A stretch of 20,589 nucleotides of DNA from Zygnema circumcarinatum (GCA_037447605.1 CM074805.1:4866343-4886931); one strand, 5' to 3'. Positions 7,172 through 17,255 are shown, counted from the stretch's first letter. Notes: generated from the sequence alone by a model not told the origin. Numbers and translations: made by a program.

Positions 7172-9324
7172 ATGGCAGGCAAGGCTTTTCTGGTTGTAGT
7201 GTTGGTGGCGGCAGTGAGCCAGTTGGCATCCGCCGGGGAGGCATGGAAGCTTCCCCAGTTCCGTGCGATGAAGACTGTGGCAATGCCCACGAAGGGAGCC
7301 GTCTCGGAGAGGTCCGAGATCATCCTGGAGAGCATTGCGGAGGCGGGCCCGTTCAGCAAGTTTGTCAACTTTGTGAAGCTTCTGGAGCTGTCCGGGAGGC
7401 TCGATGTGATGAATGGCACCGTTCTCGTACCCACCGACGATGCATTCTCACTCGCTAACGATGCCATTCAGAAGATCTTGTCTGACACCTCGGATGCGAG
7501 CTACACCACTCAGCTGGACAAGCTCTTGTCTTCCCACTTCCTTCGTGATCGCCTCACTCAATCTGCAATGCAGGTTGCCATTCTTACCCTTATCCCCATT
7601 TCGTTCTATTCGCCCGCACATTTACTGCATCTTTTAAGGGCGTATCCCCCCCCTGTTCCCCTCTTGCCTTAACGCAACTCAGTAACCTTTTTTTCCTGCA
7701 GGCACTTCGCGCTGCTCCCGTGACCCGCCGCTTCCACAGGACAGGTCCTGCCACCGTGATGTCGACCGCGACGGCGTTCTCTGACATCGCCGTTTCAGTG
7801 GTGTCAGACGGCGCCGACCAGGGCTTCTGCATGGGCGCCGCCGATGCCGAGAACGTGGCCCTTGCGACCCTTCCCGACCTGTACGTCGACCACCGTCTGA
7901 GCGTACAGGGCGTGGACCGCGTCCTCCTCCCCCGGACAGAGGCAGCCATGGACTTGGTCCGCCGCCAGCTCCTGCCGCTGGACGTGTCTCCCCTCTTGAC
8001 CGCTTCTGTGAAGGCGGGTCGTGTCGCTGACCCCCCGAAGGCCGCCAAGCCCCCTCCTCCTTCACCTCCCCCGCCGCCACCTCCCAGCCCGCCCCCCCCT
8101 CCTCCCATCAGCAACTACCGTGAGTTTTCCATTGTAGATCTGCCGAAGTTCATTGAGCTGACGTTTCAGTTACTATTTTTTTTCTACTGTTGCTTTTTTA
8201 TAATGCCTTTTCCCGTTGTGTGCAGTTCCTCTTTTTGTCAAATCTGTCGGCAAGAATGTCGACGGTGGCGTTATTGCGAATATCAAAGTCGCTTCTGCGG
8301 CCTCCATTAACCTCGGGTGCGCGAAGCTATGCTTCGAGAATCCACTTTGTGTTCTCTTTACCTTCAATCTTAAACTTCTGAGGTGTTACTTGAAGAGCTC
8401 TTCGCCAGTTCTCAAGTCTTTGGTCGGTACCGACACCTACGTGAAAATTGGTGAGTTTTCTCGTCATTCTGTTTTTCGCACTTCATCACATTCTCCATGG
8501 AACCCTTCATTGCGTGGAACCCTTCAACCCTTCACCCTTCTAACGTGTTATTGCTCTCTGTCGCAGTTCCTCCCCCTCCTCCGTCCCCACCTCCTCCGTC
8601 CCCTCCTCCCCCTTTCGTCACCCCTCCTCCTCCCTCCCCTCCCCCTCCCAGATCTACCGACAGATTCAACATCCCCCTTGTCGGGTACACAGTGGAGTCC
8701 GATGTCTCCGGTGGCATTATTCGCAGCACCGGCAAGTGCCGCAATCAGGCGCAGATCAGCAGCCGTTTTGCGTTCACCATGGCGGCCGGCAATAAGTGCA
8801 CTCTCAAGGGCTCTCAGCTGTCGGACCCTCCAGTTCCACTTCTCAGCTTGAAGAAGGCTGAAGGAACCGTGACTTACGCGAGTATTCCTGGCAGTAAGTT
8901 TCGCCCGATCATTATTTATTGGTTGGTTGCTGGGTAGTTCTCGAGCCTCGGTGCTATTTTGACATCATTTTTCTGGGATGTGCAGGCAGACAGGGTCGAT
9001 TGCAGTTTGTGTTGCCTTGGTGGGATTCTTTGTAACATCCCTCTTTCGTGATGTGCAGTGAAGCAAGTGTTCGACAGGCAGGAGGGTATCAACTGGGGTC
9101 TCGGACGTTACGTCTTCAGGAAGAACAATACTCTTTTTGGCTGCTACAAGAGGTGTTTCATGGATCCGGATTGTGATATGTTCTACGCGTACAAAGTCGA
9201 GCCTTATGGTACCCCTGACGCGTGGAGTGCCTGCAAATTTTATGCGACTGCTTACACTGACGATAGTCAGATTCCAGTTGCACCATACAAGGGAATCTCT
9301 TATTTGAAGATCTTCTCGTCTTAG
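7172..9324 (+). CDS. Secreted FAS1 - proline-rich - triple PAN matrix protein, five exons
   Basis: Exons are 7172-7573, 7702-8119, 8226-8450, 8567-8893 and 9059-9324, joining in frame to 545 residues. A signal peptide (about 1-21) precedes a FAS1 domain with H1 TVLVPTDDAF (83-92) and H2-like RLSVQGVDRVLLP (199-211). A proline-rich linker (about 250-269) follows, then PAN1 (about 275-348; Cys 305, 309, 315, 327), a second linker of SPPPP units (350-376), a PAN-like module (about 384-454; Cys 406 and 426 only) and PAN3 (about 459-542; Cys 486, 490, 496, 516). PAN/apple modules bind proteins or carbohydrates, and SPPPP linkers are typical of hydroxyproline-rich wall glycoproteins. The first intron matches that of gene 1. 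The start ATG has a good context (GCAGCCATGG). An extracellular linking role is inferred. Confidence 0.88.
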
Positions 9325-10806
9325 AGGTGGGCCTTGTCACCCACTATGTCTACCTGATTAGTTTGCTCTGCCGGTGCTTGGAATTAATATTTTGAAGATA
9401 CTGAGTCTCCCTTTCGCCGCAGATGTGGGTCCATATAAATCCTGTTAAAACTTCAATTGGATCATCGACCTCACCGATTTGAAGCCGCTCGATTGCCGTT
9501 GGAGGGTGAAATATCTCGTATATATGATATTTCAATTGGAGATCCGTGTTCCTTGTGCCAACAAGATGGATTTGTAGCTGTTTCTGGCTGGCTTAATTGT
9601 CCGCCTTGTTGACATCCCGATAAAGTTGCGCCGTGCGTGACGTAGCCTACCAGTGGGACTTCAATAAGTAGGCTTTTGGAGGCTCAAACCTTCTAGAACA
9701 ATTAGTATCTGTACTACCTTTGTATGTACAGCCGGTATTTGAATGAAGGCTGTGTCCGATTAGATCTATTATATTCGTTGGTGGGTCCCGGCAATTTATC
9801 GATTTCCGTTTGTAGCAGTCTTTTTGTGCCTGCGTGCAGTGTTTCTGAAATCAGTAAAAAATTTAGTTGTCGTTTCGATGGTGCATAATGTCTGATCCTT
9901 GGGTAGGCTCGACAGTTTGAATTAAAACCAACTTCTTAATATTTAACGTCGGAAAAAAAGTAATTCCCTCTCACATGTATTACACCTTCAGACTCTGTCT
10001 AAAAACCTGGCTTCCAAAAAGCAGCTACTTAATCTATTGAAATTACTACCGTCTTCTGTGCCATCGTGAAAGTGACCCCCTTCAAAAACCCCCTTTTGTG
10101 CTCTAACTCTTTCCGCAGATCAACTCCGCGACTTCCCCCCCTTATTACCCGCTACCCCCCTATTATATATTCGTGGGGCTAGCGCAGGTATCGTTGTCGT
10201 GGAACTTCGCCGGAAGATGTGGGGCTATGAAGTGATACACTCCATATTTTCGTGACTAGTCCTGTCTCTGTGTAGAAACTCGCTTAATGCCCACCCTCCA
10301 GCAGAGAGGCTTTCATAGTGGTTGTTATTACACTAACCCTGAAAACCCTAGAAAGTTGGGCGGATTCGTTTGGTTGAAGAACCTATGGAGGTCGGTGAAG
10401 CGCACGATGCTGAGTGAATAATTCTCGAGAGTGAGAGGTAGAGGGCTATCGTGAGAGACACAGGGCAGAGACGGAGATTAGAGTTTACGATATGGCGGGA
10501 GGGAGGGAAGAAGGGAGAGAATACGTGTAAGAGATGTACAGAATAGGGGGGATTGGGTAGAGGGAGGGGGAAAAGGGGGCTGGGGGAGGAGGAGAAAGGT
10601 GGCTCCCTTCCCTTCCCTTCTATGTCATTACGTTCAACAGAATTGTAACTGGCATTCCTTTTGGGGTTTGCATGTCGCATGGTCCATGCGCGGATCAGTT
10701 GCAATTCTAGTTCCGTTATTCCTGGTCGTCGTTCACGTAGGCCACTTTAGTCGAGTCAGTGTCTAATCGTCTTAAGGCTGATGACTTTAGTCACGGTATC
10801 CGCCTG
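9325..10806. other. Intergenic region downstream of gene 2
   Basis: No gene was recognised. The first several hundred bases are AT-rich and presumably contain the 3' UTR of gene 2. From 10330 to 10620 the + strand becomes purine-rich. A TATA-like run, TATTATATATT, lies at about 10160-10171, and AAACCCTAG (telo-box-like) at about 10343. Neither can be tied to a gene. Confidence 0.45.
10497..10515 (+). other. Canonical G-quadruplex motif
   Basis: Four GGG runs are separated by loops of 1, 1 and 5 bases, which fits the G3-N1-7 pattern. It lies inside a purine-rich stretch running to about 10606, in noncoding DNA about 300 bases before the ACGTGGC cluster. Confidence 0.55.
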
Positions 10807-11124
10807 GCCACGTGAGCGCACGAAGTTGAGTCACGAGTGGCACGAGTGACTGTGATTGGACGGCTCCGCTGAAGTTGGCAACGTGGCGCGCGATGAGTGG
10901 CCTTCTTCTGCATGACTCGGCAAGCATAGACCACGTGGCTTAAAATCCGTAAACTCTAGAACAAATGAACGCACGACACGTGGATGATTTGTTTTCGTCG
11001 CGATTCTGGTAATGTCGGCACCTAGTTTTTGGGGGCGCCAAAAAGTTCAAAGAAATGTACGGAACAAATTTAGAACGGAAAATGAGGTTGGGCCAATCAG
11101 GTCTGAGAGAGCGTCCTACGTGGC
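10807..11124 (+). promoter_or_regulatory. Cluster of ABRE/G-box elements upstream of GH30 gene 3
   Basis: ACGT-core elements lie at 10807-10814 (GCCACGTG), 10881-10887 (ACGTGGC), 10931-10939 (CCACGTGGC), 10977-10984 (CACGTGGA) and 11118-11124 (ACGTGGC). ACGTGGC is the core of plant abscisic-acid response elements bound by bZIP factors. CCAAT boxes lie at 10855 (inverted) and 11093 (CCAATCAG). The cluster ends 260 bases before the start codon at 11384, a plausible promoter position. ABA or stress control is inferred only. Confidence 0.55.
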
Positions 11125-11383
11125 AGGAAAGGGGACCCTTTTTTGTCAAATGTTTGAGATTTGGGCAGTCCAATTTCAAAGAATTGGTAAATATTTGCAG
11201 GGATCGGCGCCGTTTTCGACATTGGAGGATTTTCTCCAATGTCGGGTAAAAATAAATGGAAATATTTTTTTCAAAACGTGAACTCGGCAAAGAAGGTACA
11301 ACATACTGCACGTTTTTCAGGAGTTTTTCTTTTTTCCTTTTTTTTTTAAGACATTGTACTGAAGAGTAACGTGCGGAAAAAAA

Positions 11384-13645
11384 ATGAGTGCATTTGCTGA
11401 ACGTAATTTCTTCACGTTTTCAGTTTTTTTTGTTATTTTTTCATCACTTTGCCATTTTAGGGGCAGCGGCGCCGCCCTCAATAGAGGGCCTTCTGGAGGC
11501 GGTTCATCTACAGGTGGTGAAGTGGCTATACAGGATGAGGATATACGAGTTTAAAAAAAATAAAAATGAAATTCTCTCAATGTTCAGAGAATCAGCGAAT
11601 GAGTTCAGGTCTGAGGTCAAATGTCGGAATAAATTGCTGCTATTCATTTTTTTTTTAAATTTCGAGCTTCCAATGAAAGGAAATATCAACCTGTAATGCA
11701 AACATTTGATGAGGAAAGAGAAACTCACCTGTAAAGTACGCTTTTTCAGAATTTAAAAAAAAGAAAACAACAAGGAAGAAAGAGAGGCCTGACCCTCGAA
11801 TCCCTCGAATTTAAACCTAAAACTGGGCAGATTATTATGTGCAGATTTTCCCTCTCGCATTATCCGCGCTTCACTGCGCGACGAGAGAGGGAGGAGGTGG
11901 GAGGGATGGGGGACCGGCCTCGCATGGTGTGACACCTGTCACGCCTGTCAAGCCTGTCACGTGTTGGGATGCTTTTTTAGGGTTCCAAAGAGGGAGAAAG
12001 GTCGGCTTGAAGGGACCGTGAGAAGTTGTTGGGGTTCAGGGGGTGGGAGGGTTGTAGAGAGTTGGCATTCAACTTTTGCATTCGTTTGGAATACATGGGA
12101 ATTAACTTTTTAAAAGTTTAAATTTTGACTTTTTTGATTCTTGGAAATTTGAAGGAAGAGTGAGTTTGCTGATGTGAACTAACATAAGTTTTTGCACTGC
12201 CTTTTTTCTGGTTCCTGGCAGGTGGGCGAATTTTGCCGGAGGCTTGCCAGAAGCAAATCAAAATGCAATTCTGGACCTCCTTTTTGATGCGGATCACGGT
12301 GGCCTCGGTCTGAACTTTGTTCGGTACAACATCGGGGCCGGATTCAATGCATCTGTCGACCCTCAATTCCTCGCTTGCCCCTTGTGCTTTCTGTGCCTGC
12401 CCGGCTTCAAAAAATTTCCCGACGGCCCCTACAATTGGTCCTCGGATTCCAACCAGCGCACCATTCTTTTGGGAGCCCAAAAAAGAGGCGCAAATCTCTT
12501 CGAAGCAGTTTCATATTCCCCCCTTCCATGGATGACTCGGAGCGGTTCCGTTACCGGCAACACGGAATGGCACGAAGAAAATCTGAATCCTGAATACGAA
12601 GAAGAGTATGCAGAATATTTGGCAGAAGTTGTGAGGGAGTACAGAGACAACCCTGCATGGAACATCGAGTTCCGTTCTCTCGCTCCGTTTAACGAGCCCA
12701 TGGAAGGGTGGTGGGTGTTGGGTAACCGCCAAGAGGGCTGCAATTTCTCCCCATCTTCTATAGACAGAGTGGTGCAGAAGATTCACGCTGCCTTAAGGAG
12801 GAAGAAACTGCGTACAGGTGTGAGCATTGCAGATTCATGGCTCCAACATACATGGAGATTGGTTTCAAATTTGAGTGAAGCCGGCTTAAACTCCTTCTCG
12901 CAACTCAATGTGCATTCCTATGGTGCGTCCGACGCTTTACAGAATACTGAAACGGAACGGAGCCTGCGATTGCTGTTGTCGGATACGGCGAAACGTCTTG
13001 GAAAGGGTTTATGGCAGACGGAGATGGGCCCGCTGGGGTTCAGCGTGGAGGGGGAAATGATGGTGGGGTTGGAAATCGCGCGATACATCATGCTGGATGT
13101 GAACCAGGTGAAATCACAATTTTTCAAACCCGACAATCATGGGCTTACACAAAACTTTCAAACAAATTGCACGAGGAATTCGTTATTTACAAGTGTTAGG
13201 AGCAGTTATTCGAAAATCGTAAAAAACTCTAAAATGTAATCAAAAAACTAAACCCTCCGTCATGTGAAAATGATGAACTCCCTATAAATTGTCTGCCGCC
13301 TGTTATTGACGATTAGTCTGTTTCAAGCACATATGCTTTGGTTCGAAAGGTTTTTGAATTCTGCGATCGGCGGCTTGTTTTAACTCCCATAAAAAACCTG
13401 GTTCGTTTGACAGTTACAGGTCTCCGCCTGGGCGTACTGGCAAGCGGTAGAGCAGCCCAATTCCGCAAATTGGGGCTTCCTTCATGTTCTGTACGATTAC
13501 TCGCAGCCCTTCCAAGTGCAGGTCACAAAGCAGTTCTACATAATGGCGCACTTCTCAAGGTGCGCTTCCGCCTCGCCCACCCGCTTCCTTCCTTTCAAAA
13601 GTTTCCTGAGAGCGACTGAGTGCGAGAGAGAGAGGGAGAGAGAGC

Positions 13646-13677
<32 letters not shown>

Positions 13678-14097
13678 GCGAGAGAGAGAGAGAGAGAGAG
13701 GGAGAGAGAGTCTTTGTAAGTGACCGCCTTTGTGATGCCATGGCTGATATGCAGATGGATTCGACCCAATAGTGTCATCCTCACCCTTGACGAAACCACG
13801 AGCGCGAACGCTCTCATCGCGTGGGACAGTGCGAGGTCGCGTCTGGCGATGGTGATGGCGAACCCCTCCGAGTTCCATGTGAGGCGGCGACTGCAACTGA
13901 TGGAGCCGTCATTCGATTGCGCATGGAACACGGCGGAAGTGTACAGAACGACGGCGACGGAGAACCATGTGCTGCTAACTCCTCTCGTGTCCTGGGTTCA
14001 TGTTCGAGAGAGGGGGTCCTGTGAACTTGAAGTGAGGCTCTTACCCGTGTCTCTGACGACCTTCGTTTTTAGCGAAGTACAGAGTGCGGTGCTGTGA
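11384..14097 (+). CDS. Secreted GH30 glycoside hydrolase, probable endo-beta-1,6-galactanase, five exons
   Basis: Exons are 11384-11513, 11845-11926, 12222-13107, 13420-13559 and 13755-14097, joining to 526 residues. The start has an uncleaved open frame giving a signal peptide (FFTFSVFFVIFSSL at 9-22). Exon 2 holds the GH30 entry motif WEGWGTGLAW, which is completed by splicing to WANFAGGLP. LNFVRYNIGAG (101-111) follows. The acid/base is Glu229 in FNEP, and the nucleophile is Glu338 in LWQTE. Exons 4 and 5 complete the barrel and the C-terminal beta domain. WEGWGT-type entries with these glutamates resemble GH30 beta-1,6-galactanases, which cut arabinogalactan side chains. Substrate is inferred, because other GH30 specificities share the fold. 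N-glycosylation sequons are present (NAS 113, NFS 245, NLS 287). An unusual Cys-rich patch, ACPLCFLCLP, lies at 122-131. Exons 2-5 are secure; exon 1 rests on the signal peptide and phase fit. Confidence 0.83.
13624..13710 (+). repeat. (GA)n microsatellite in intron 4 of gene 3
   Basis: Nearly pure AG dinucleotides, with occasional GGGAG and AGCG interruptions, fill about half of the 195-base intron. This tract makes a long open frame on both strands, rich in Arg/Glu on + and Ser/Leu on -, that should not be read as a gene. Confidence 0.9.
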
Positions 14098-14632
14098 GGG
14101 TTCCGTTTCCATGTCAGTTCAGTTTGTGAATGACAAGCGTTGCCGCTTGGAGTGGCGAATCAGAAAGGAAGTCCTTCCTTTGCATTGGGATTATCATCGC
14201 TATTGACAAAGCGTTCATTGAACAAAGACCTATTGTGGATACCCGAAAAAATCATCACATGTGACAGATGTCACGACATTGGTGCTCATCTTCAACCCGA
14301 TGTGTGACACAAAAATTCAAAGCCACTCAGATTGGTCATAAGAGGATGAGTCAAACAATGGAAGGATGGTTCCTAAAACATGGAAACAATTGAACCGCAA
14401 AGAGACCATTGGGTTAATACTGGACTGCTCAACCAACCATTGGTAAGCCAACCTTTGATTTTCGGGCAGTCCGAACATTTTGGGTGTTTCAAGAGTCCAA
14501 AAATGTGCCTGTCGGGCACGACGGGCAGCAGTCGAAAGGAGATTTGCTACAGGACAAAATACTGCTGCCGTACAGCTGGATGTCGGCGCCAACCTGAACC
14601 GTTGGCTAACTGGACGGTTTGATCGCAGCCGT
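14098..14632. other. Intergenic stretch after gene 3
   Basis: This holds the presumed 3' UTR of gene 3 and then unassigned sequence. Short near-palindromes around TGTGACA and TGTCACGACA lie at about 14258-14308, and GACCATTGGGTT and ACCATTGGTAAG near 14400-14450. No coding exon was recognised on either strand. Confidence 0.4.
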
Positions 14633-14745
14633 CCACGTGGCGAGCAGAGAGCCAGCAAGATCTCCACCGACATGCGTACGTGGCAGTTTTTTCCACTTGG
14701 CGCTTTTGAGTTGTTCCACGTGTATACCTTAGGCCGCCACGTGGC
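14633..14745 (+). promoter_or_regulatory. ABRE/G-box cluster with a DRE-like box upstream of GH30 gene 4
   Basis: CCACGTGGC (14633-14641), ACGTGGC (14678-14684), CCACGTGT (14716-14723) and the palindrome GCCACGTGGC (14736-14745) fall within 113 bases. ACCGACAT is at 14666-14673, between the first two. ABRE next to DRE is a known coupling arrangement in plant dehydration-responsive promoters. The cluster lies about 1.4 kb before the coding start of gene 4, so assignment to gene 4 rather than to an unseen gene is tentative. Confidence 0.5.
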
Positions 14746-14810
14746 GGGACACGACCGGTTCCAGAAGTTGCAATGCTTACAACACATTTAGGGTTGGGAC
14801 GGAGCGTGCG

Positions 14811-15110
14811 GAGAGGAGAGGGGAGGGGAACGGAGGAGAGGAGAGGGGAGGGGAACGGAGGAGAGGAGAGGGGAGGGGGAGAGAGGGAGTGGGAAGGGAG
14901 AGGGAGGGAGTGGGAAGGGAGAGAGAGAGGGAGAGAGGGGGGGAGAGAGGGAGAGAGGGGGGGAGAGAGAGAGGGAGAGAGAGAGAGGGTGAGAGAGAGG
15001 GTGAGAGAGGGAGAGAGAGAGTGTGAGAGTGGGTGAGAGAGAGGGGGTGAGAGTGGGTGAGAGAGAGAGAGGGCGTGAGAGAGAGTGGGGAAAAGGAGAG
15101 GGAGAGAAGA
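14811..15110 (+). repeat. 300-base purine tract with nested tandem repeats
   Basis: The + strand is almost only G and A, with rare C or T. It opens with about three copies of a unit containing GAGAGGAGAGGGGAGGGGAA, then GGGAGTGGGAAGGGAGAG repeats, then (GA)n mixed with GGGTGAGAGA units. Such mirror-rich homopurine DNA can form triplex (H-DNA) or G-quadruplex structures. The Ser/Pro/Leu-rich frames on the minus strand come from the repeat. Confidence 0.9.
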
Positions 15111-15441
15111 TCATGGCTCTTGCATGAACCGTGTATGGCTTCGGAGGTGCGCCAGCTGTCGTCGTGTTTCAGGTGTGCTCTCCCTCTCTCGCTCCATCTC
15201 CCTGTCTCTCTCTCCCACTTTTTTGTCCACATCTACTCACCTCTACTCTGGTTCGGAAATAGCATCCGCAATTGAAGAAAGGACCAGATGTATAACCTTA
15301 TTCAGAAAAAAGGGCAAAATGATCATTTGTTCATGATCAAACCGAGACCATTTTCTTAACAGAATGTGCCTTCAACTTTATATTTCCGGATATATTACTG
15401 ACTCTTCATAAAACCGAAAAAAGTCCAAGAAGATCAAACCA

Positions 15442-15557
15442 AGTCAATGCAAGTCAAGTCGACTCCGGTCAAGTCAAGTCGAGTCAAACTCGGTCAGATC
15501 AAGTCTGCGCAGATCAATGCAGGTGAAACTCAGCCCTGTCAATTCAAGCTAGGTCAA
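15442..15557 (-). promoter_or_regulatory. Cluster of W-box cores (RGTCAA) upstream of GH30 gene 4
   Basis: AGTCAA or GGTCAA, the reverse of the WRKY-bound W-box TTGACY, starts at 15442, 15452, 15467, 15472, 15482 and 15552, all in one orientation. The first five are 10, 15, 5 and 10 bases apart. The surrounding CAAGTCAAGTC sequence may be a degenerate tandem repeat instead of selected sites. Confidence 0.45.
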
Positions 15558-15697
15558 CCCTTTCATTATTACAATTTTTTTTTGCACGGGCGTGCAGCCC
15601 CTCTCTCCCCGCCCTCCGAAGCGAGAGCCAAAAGCAGAGAAAGGCAGGCCATGGCGGAGAGGCTCTTCAGAATCCATCGCTTCTCCCTCTCGATGAA

Positions 15698-15863
15698 CCA
15701 ATAAGAAGCCGAAGGGGGCGGAATACACCAATCCGGAGATTCTGTTCCAGGTATTTCTGTTAATCTGATTGTCTTTAGACATTTTTTTTATACGTCGCTC
15801 CTTTATTGGGTCACACTCGATTGTATCTCTCTCTCACTCTCGCTCTCTCTCTCTCTCTCTCTC
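15698..15863 (+). promoter_or_regulatory. Probable core promoter and CT-rich leader of gene 4
   Basis: Two CCAAT boxes (15698-15702 and 15728-15732) lie 30 bases apart. A TATA-like TTTATACG follows at 15786-15793, and then a (CT)n tract at 15826-15863, of the kind often found in plant 5' leaders. This would start transcription near 15820, about 340 bases before the proposed ATG. Confidence 0.4.
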
Positions 15864-16161
15864 CGTCCCCCCTCCTCCCTCCCCATTCCACTCTTTCGCT
15901 CTCTCATGTCGGCTGATGTTCACCTTGTTTCCCTTTCAACAACCCAGTCGCTTGTTGACAACTCTTAGGTCGTCCTTTCCTTTTTCCTTCTGAGTCTCCG
16001 TTCTTCGTTTCTTGTTCAACACTTCTGATTTCTTCGTTCTTTGTCACAATCTTCTTTCCCCTAAAAACCTTTAAAAAAAAAACTTTTCCAGTCGACCGTT
16101 GGGACCAAAAAATCCACCCACCTCACGTCACGTCACGTCGGCGCAACTTGGAAAAAGGAAA

Positions 16162-17182
16162 ATGCCTTTTTTTCTGCAAAGATTTGCGGGGCATTTTTGG
16201 GGCCTTCTTCGGCAAGCGTTTATTCACGTCGCATCAACAATTTCAGGTGGGTTTCCATGTTCTGATTTAATCAAGAAAGTGATAAAAAGTTTGCGATTCA
16301 GTCGGTAGATGTCGGAAGGAGGGGCTCTTCAAAAATAAATGAAATTATAATACTTAAGAAACGTAAGAAGAAAGGGAGTTCTGTCTTGCCTGAATCTTCC
16401 TTTCGACTTATTTTGTCGCTTTCTTTTGGTAAGTTACCGTGGCGCACTACTGATTCTGAATTGAATTGAATTTGGCTGTCTTTATTTACCAGCATGGGCC
16501 GCTGGCCTTCTTTACTCCGCCGACGATGAAATTCGTCGACTCGGGCTTTCAGGTGCTATAAATGAGAAACCCCAAAAATTAGGCTAAGGAAAAATGCCTA
16601 TCTATCTGCATCCTGCAAGCAAACTTCACCAATAATTGAAGATTTGCAAAAATTGGACACAAAAGACTGTAATTTTTTTCAAGTTTACAGCCAATTGAGT
16701 TGAAGCATGCAAGCATTCTATCTCTTTCAATTGCAAAACTCAATGTAATAACTTTCATCAATTTGGTTTGTTTCAGGCCCCCTTGTAATCGAGCCCCACT
16801 TTATTTTGACATGGGAGGGATGGGGCACAAGCCTTTGCTGGTACTTTCCGTAAATTTTTATGCCTCCCATTCAGTTTCTGCCGCACTTTTGTACTATTTT
16901 TTCAATTTACTCAAATTGTCATCAATTGAATGAGTTACCTATGTTTCATTCATGTTGTCAAGTTTCTCCCCCTCTTGGAACTTGATATTCAGCTTATGTC
17001 CCTCTGTTCTCTTGCCCTCTTCCTGCTCTCTCTCCTTCCTCCTCTCTCTTCTCCTTCTCTTCCCTTTACTCACCTCCTCTCTCTCCATTCTCTACTCTCA
17101 TCTTTCTCTTTACTCTCGTTTCACTCTCCTCTCTCTTCTCTCTTTATGTGCCCTCCACCTCCTTCCCCCCCATCTCTACCTG

Positions 17183-17255
<73 letters not shown>

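Noticed and set aside
7590-8114. Gly-rich 174-codon frame on the minus strand
   Set aside because: It is the antisense of the proline-rich linker and FAS1 exon of gene 2. The sense strand has strong family motifs.
8985-9000. Alternative acceptor GATGTGCAG within intron 4 of gene 2
   Set aside because: Use of it leads to a stop within about a dozen codons. The acceptor at 9058 continues into a complete PAN module.
12118-12480. 120-codon minus-strand frame
   Set aside because: Shadow of GH30 gene 3 exon 3 and its upstream intron.
13343-13353. GGTTCGAA resembling a tRNA B box
   Set aside because: It lies in an intron, with no A box at the right distance and no cloverleaf stems.
13536-13931. 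Frames on both strands across the (GA)n tract
   Set aside because: Microsatellite artefact inside intron 4 of gene 3.
14777-15232. Ser/Pro/Leu-rich open frame of 151 codons on the minus strand
   Set aside because: It is the translation of the homopurine tract. It is pure low complexity, with no signal peptide or splice context.
15653-15703. Short frame starting GCCATGGCG ahead of gene 4
   Set aside because: Seventeen codons, no donor site, and it overlaps the CCAAT boxes of the proposed promoter. At most an upstream frame if transcription starts earlier.
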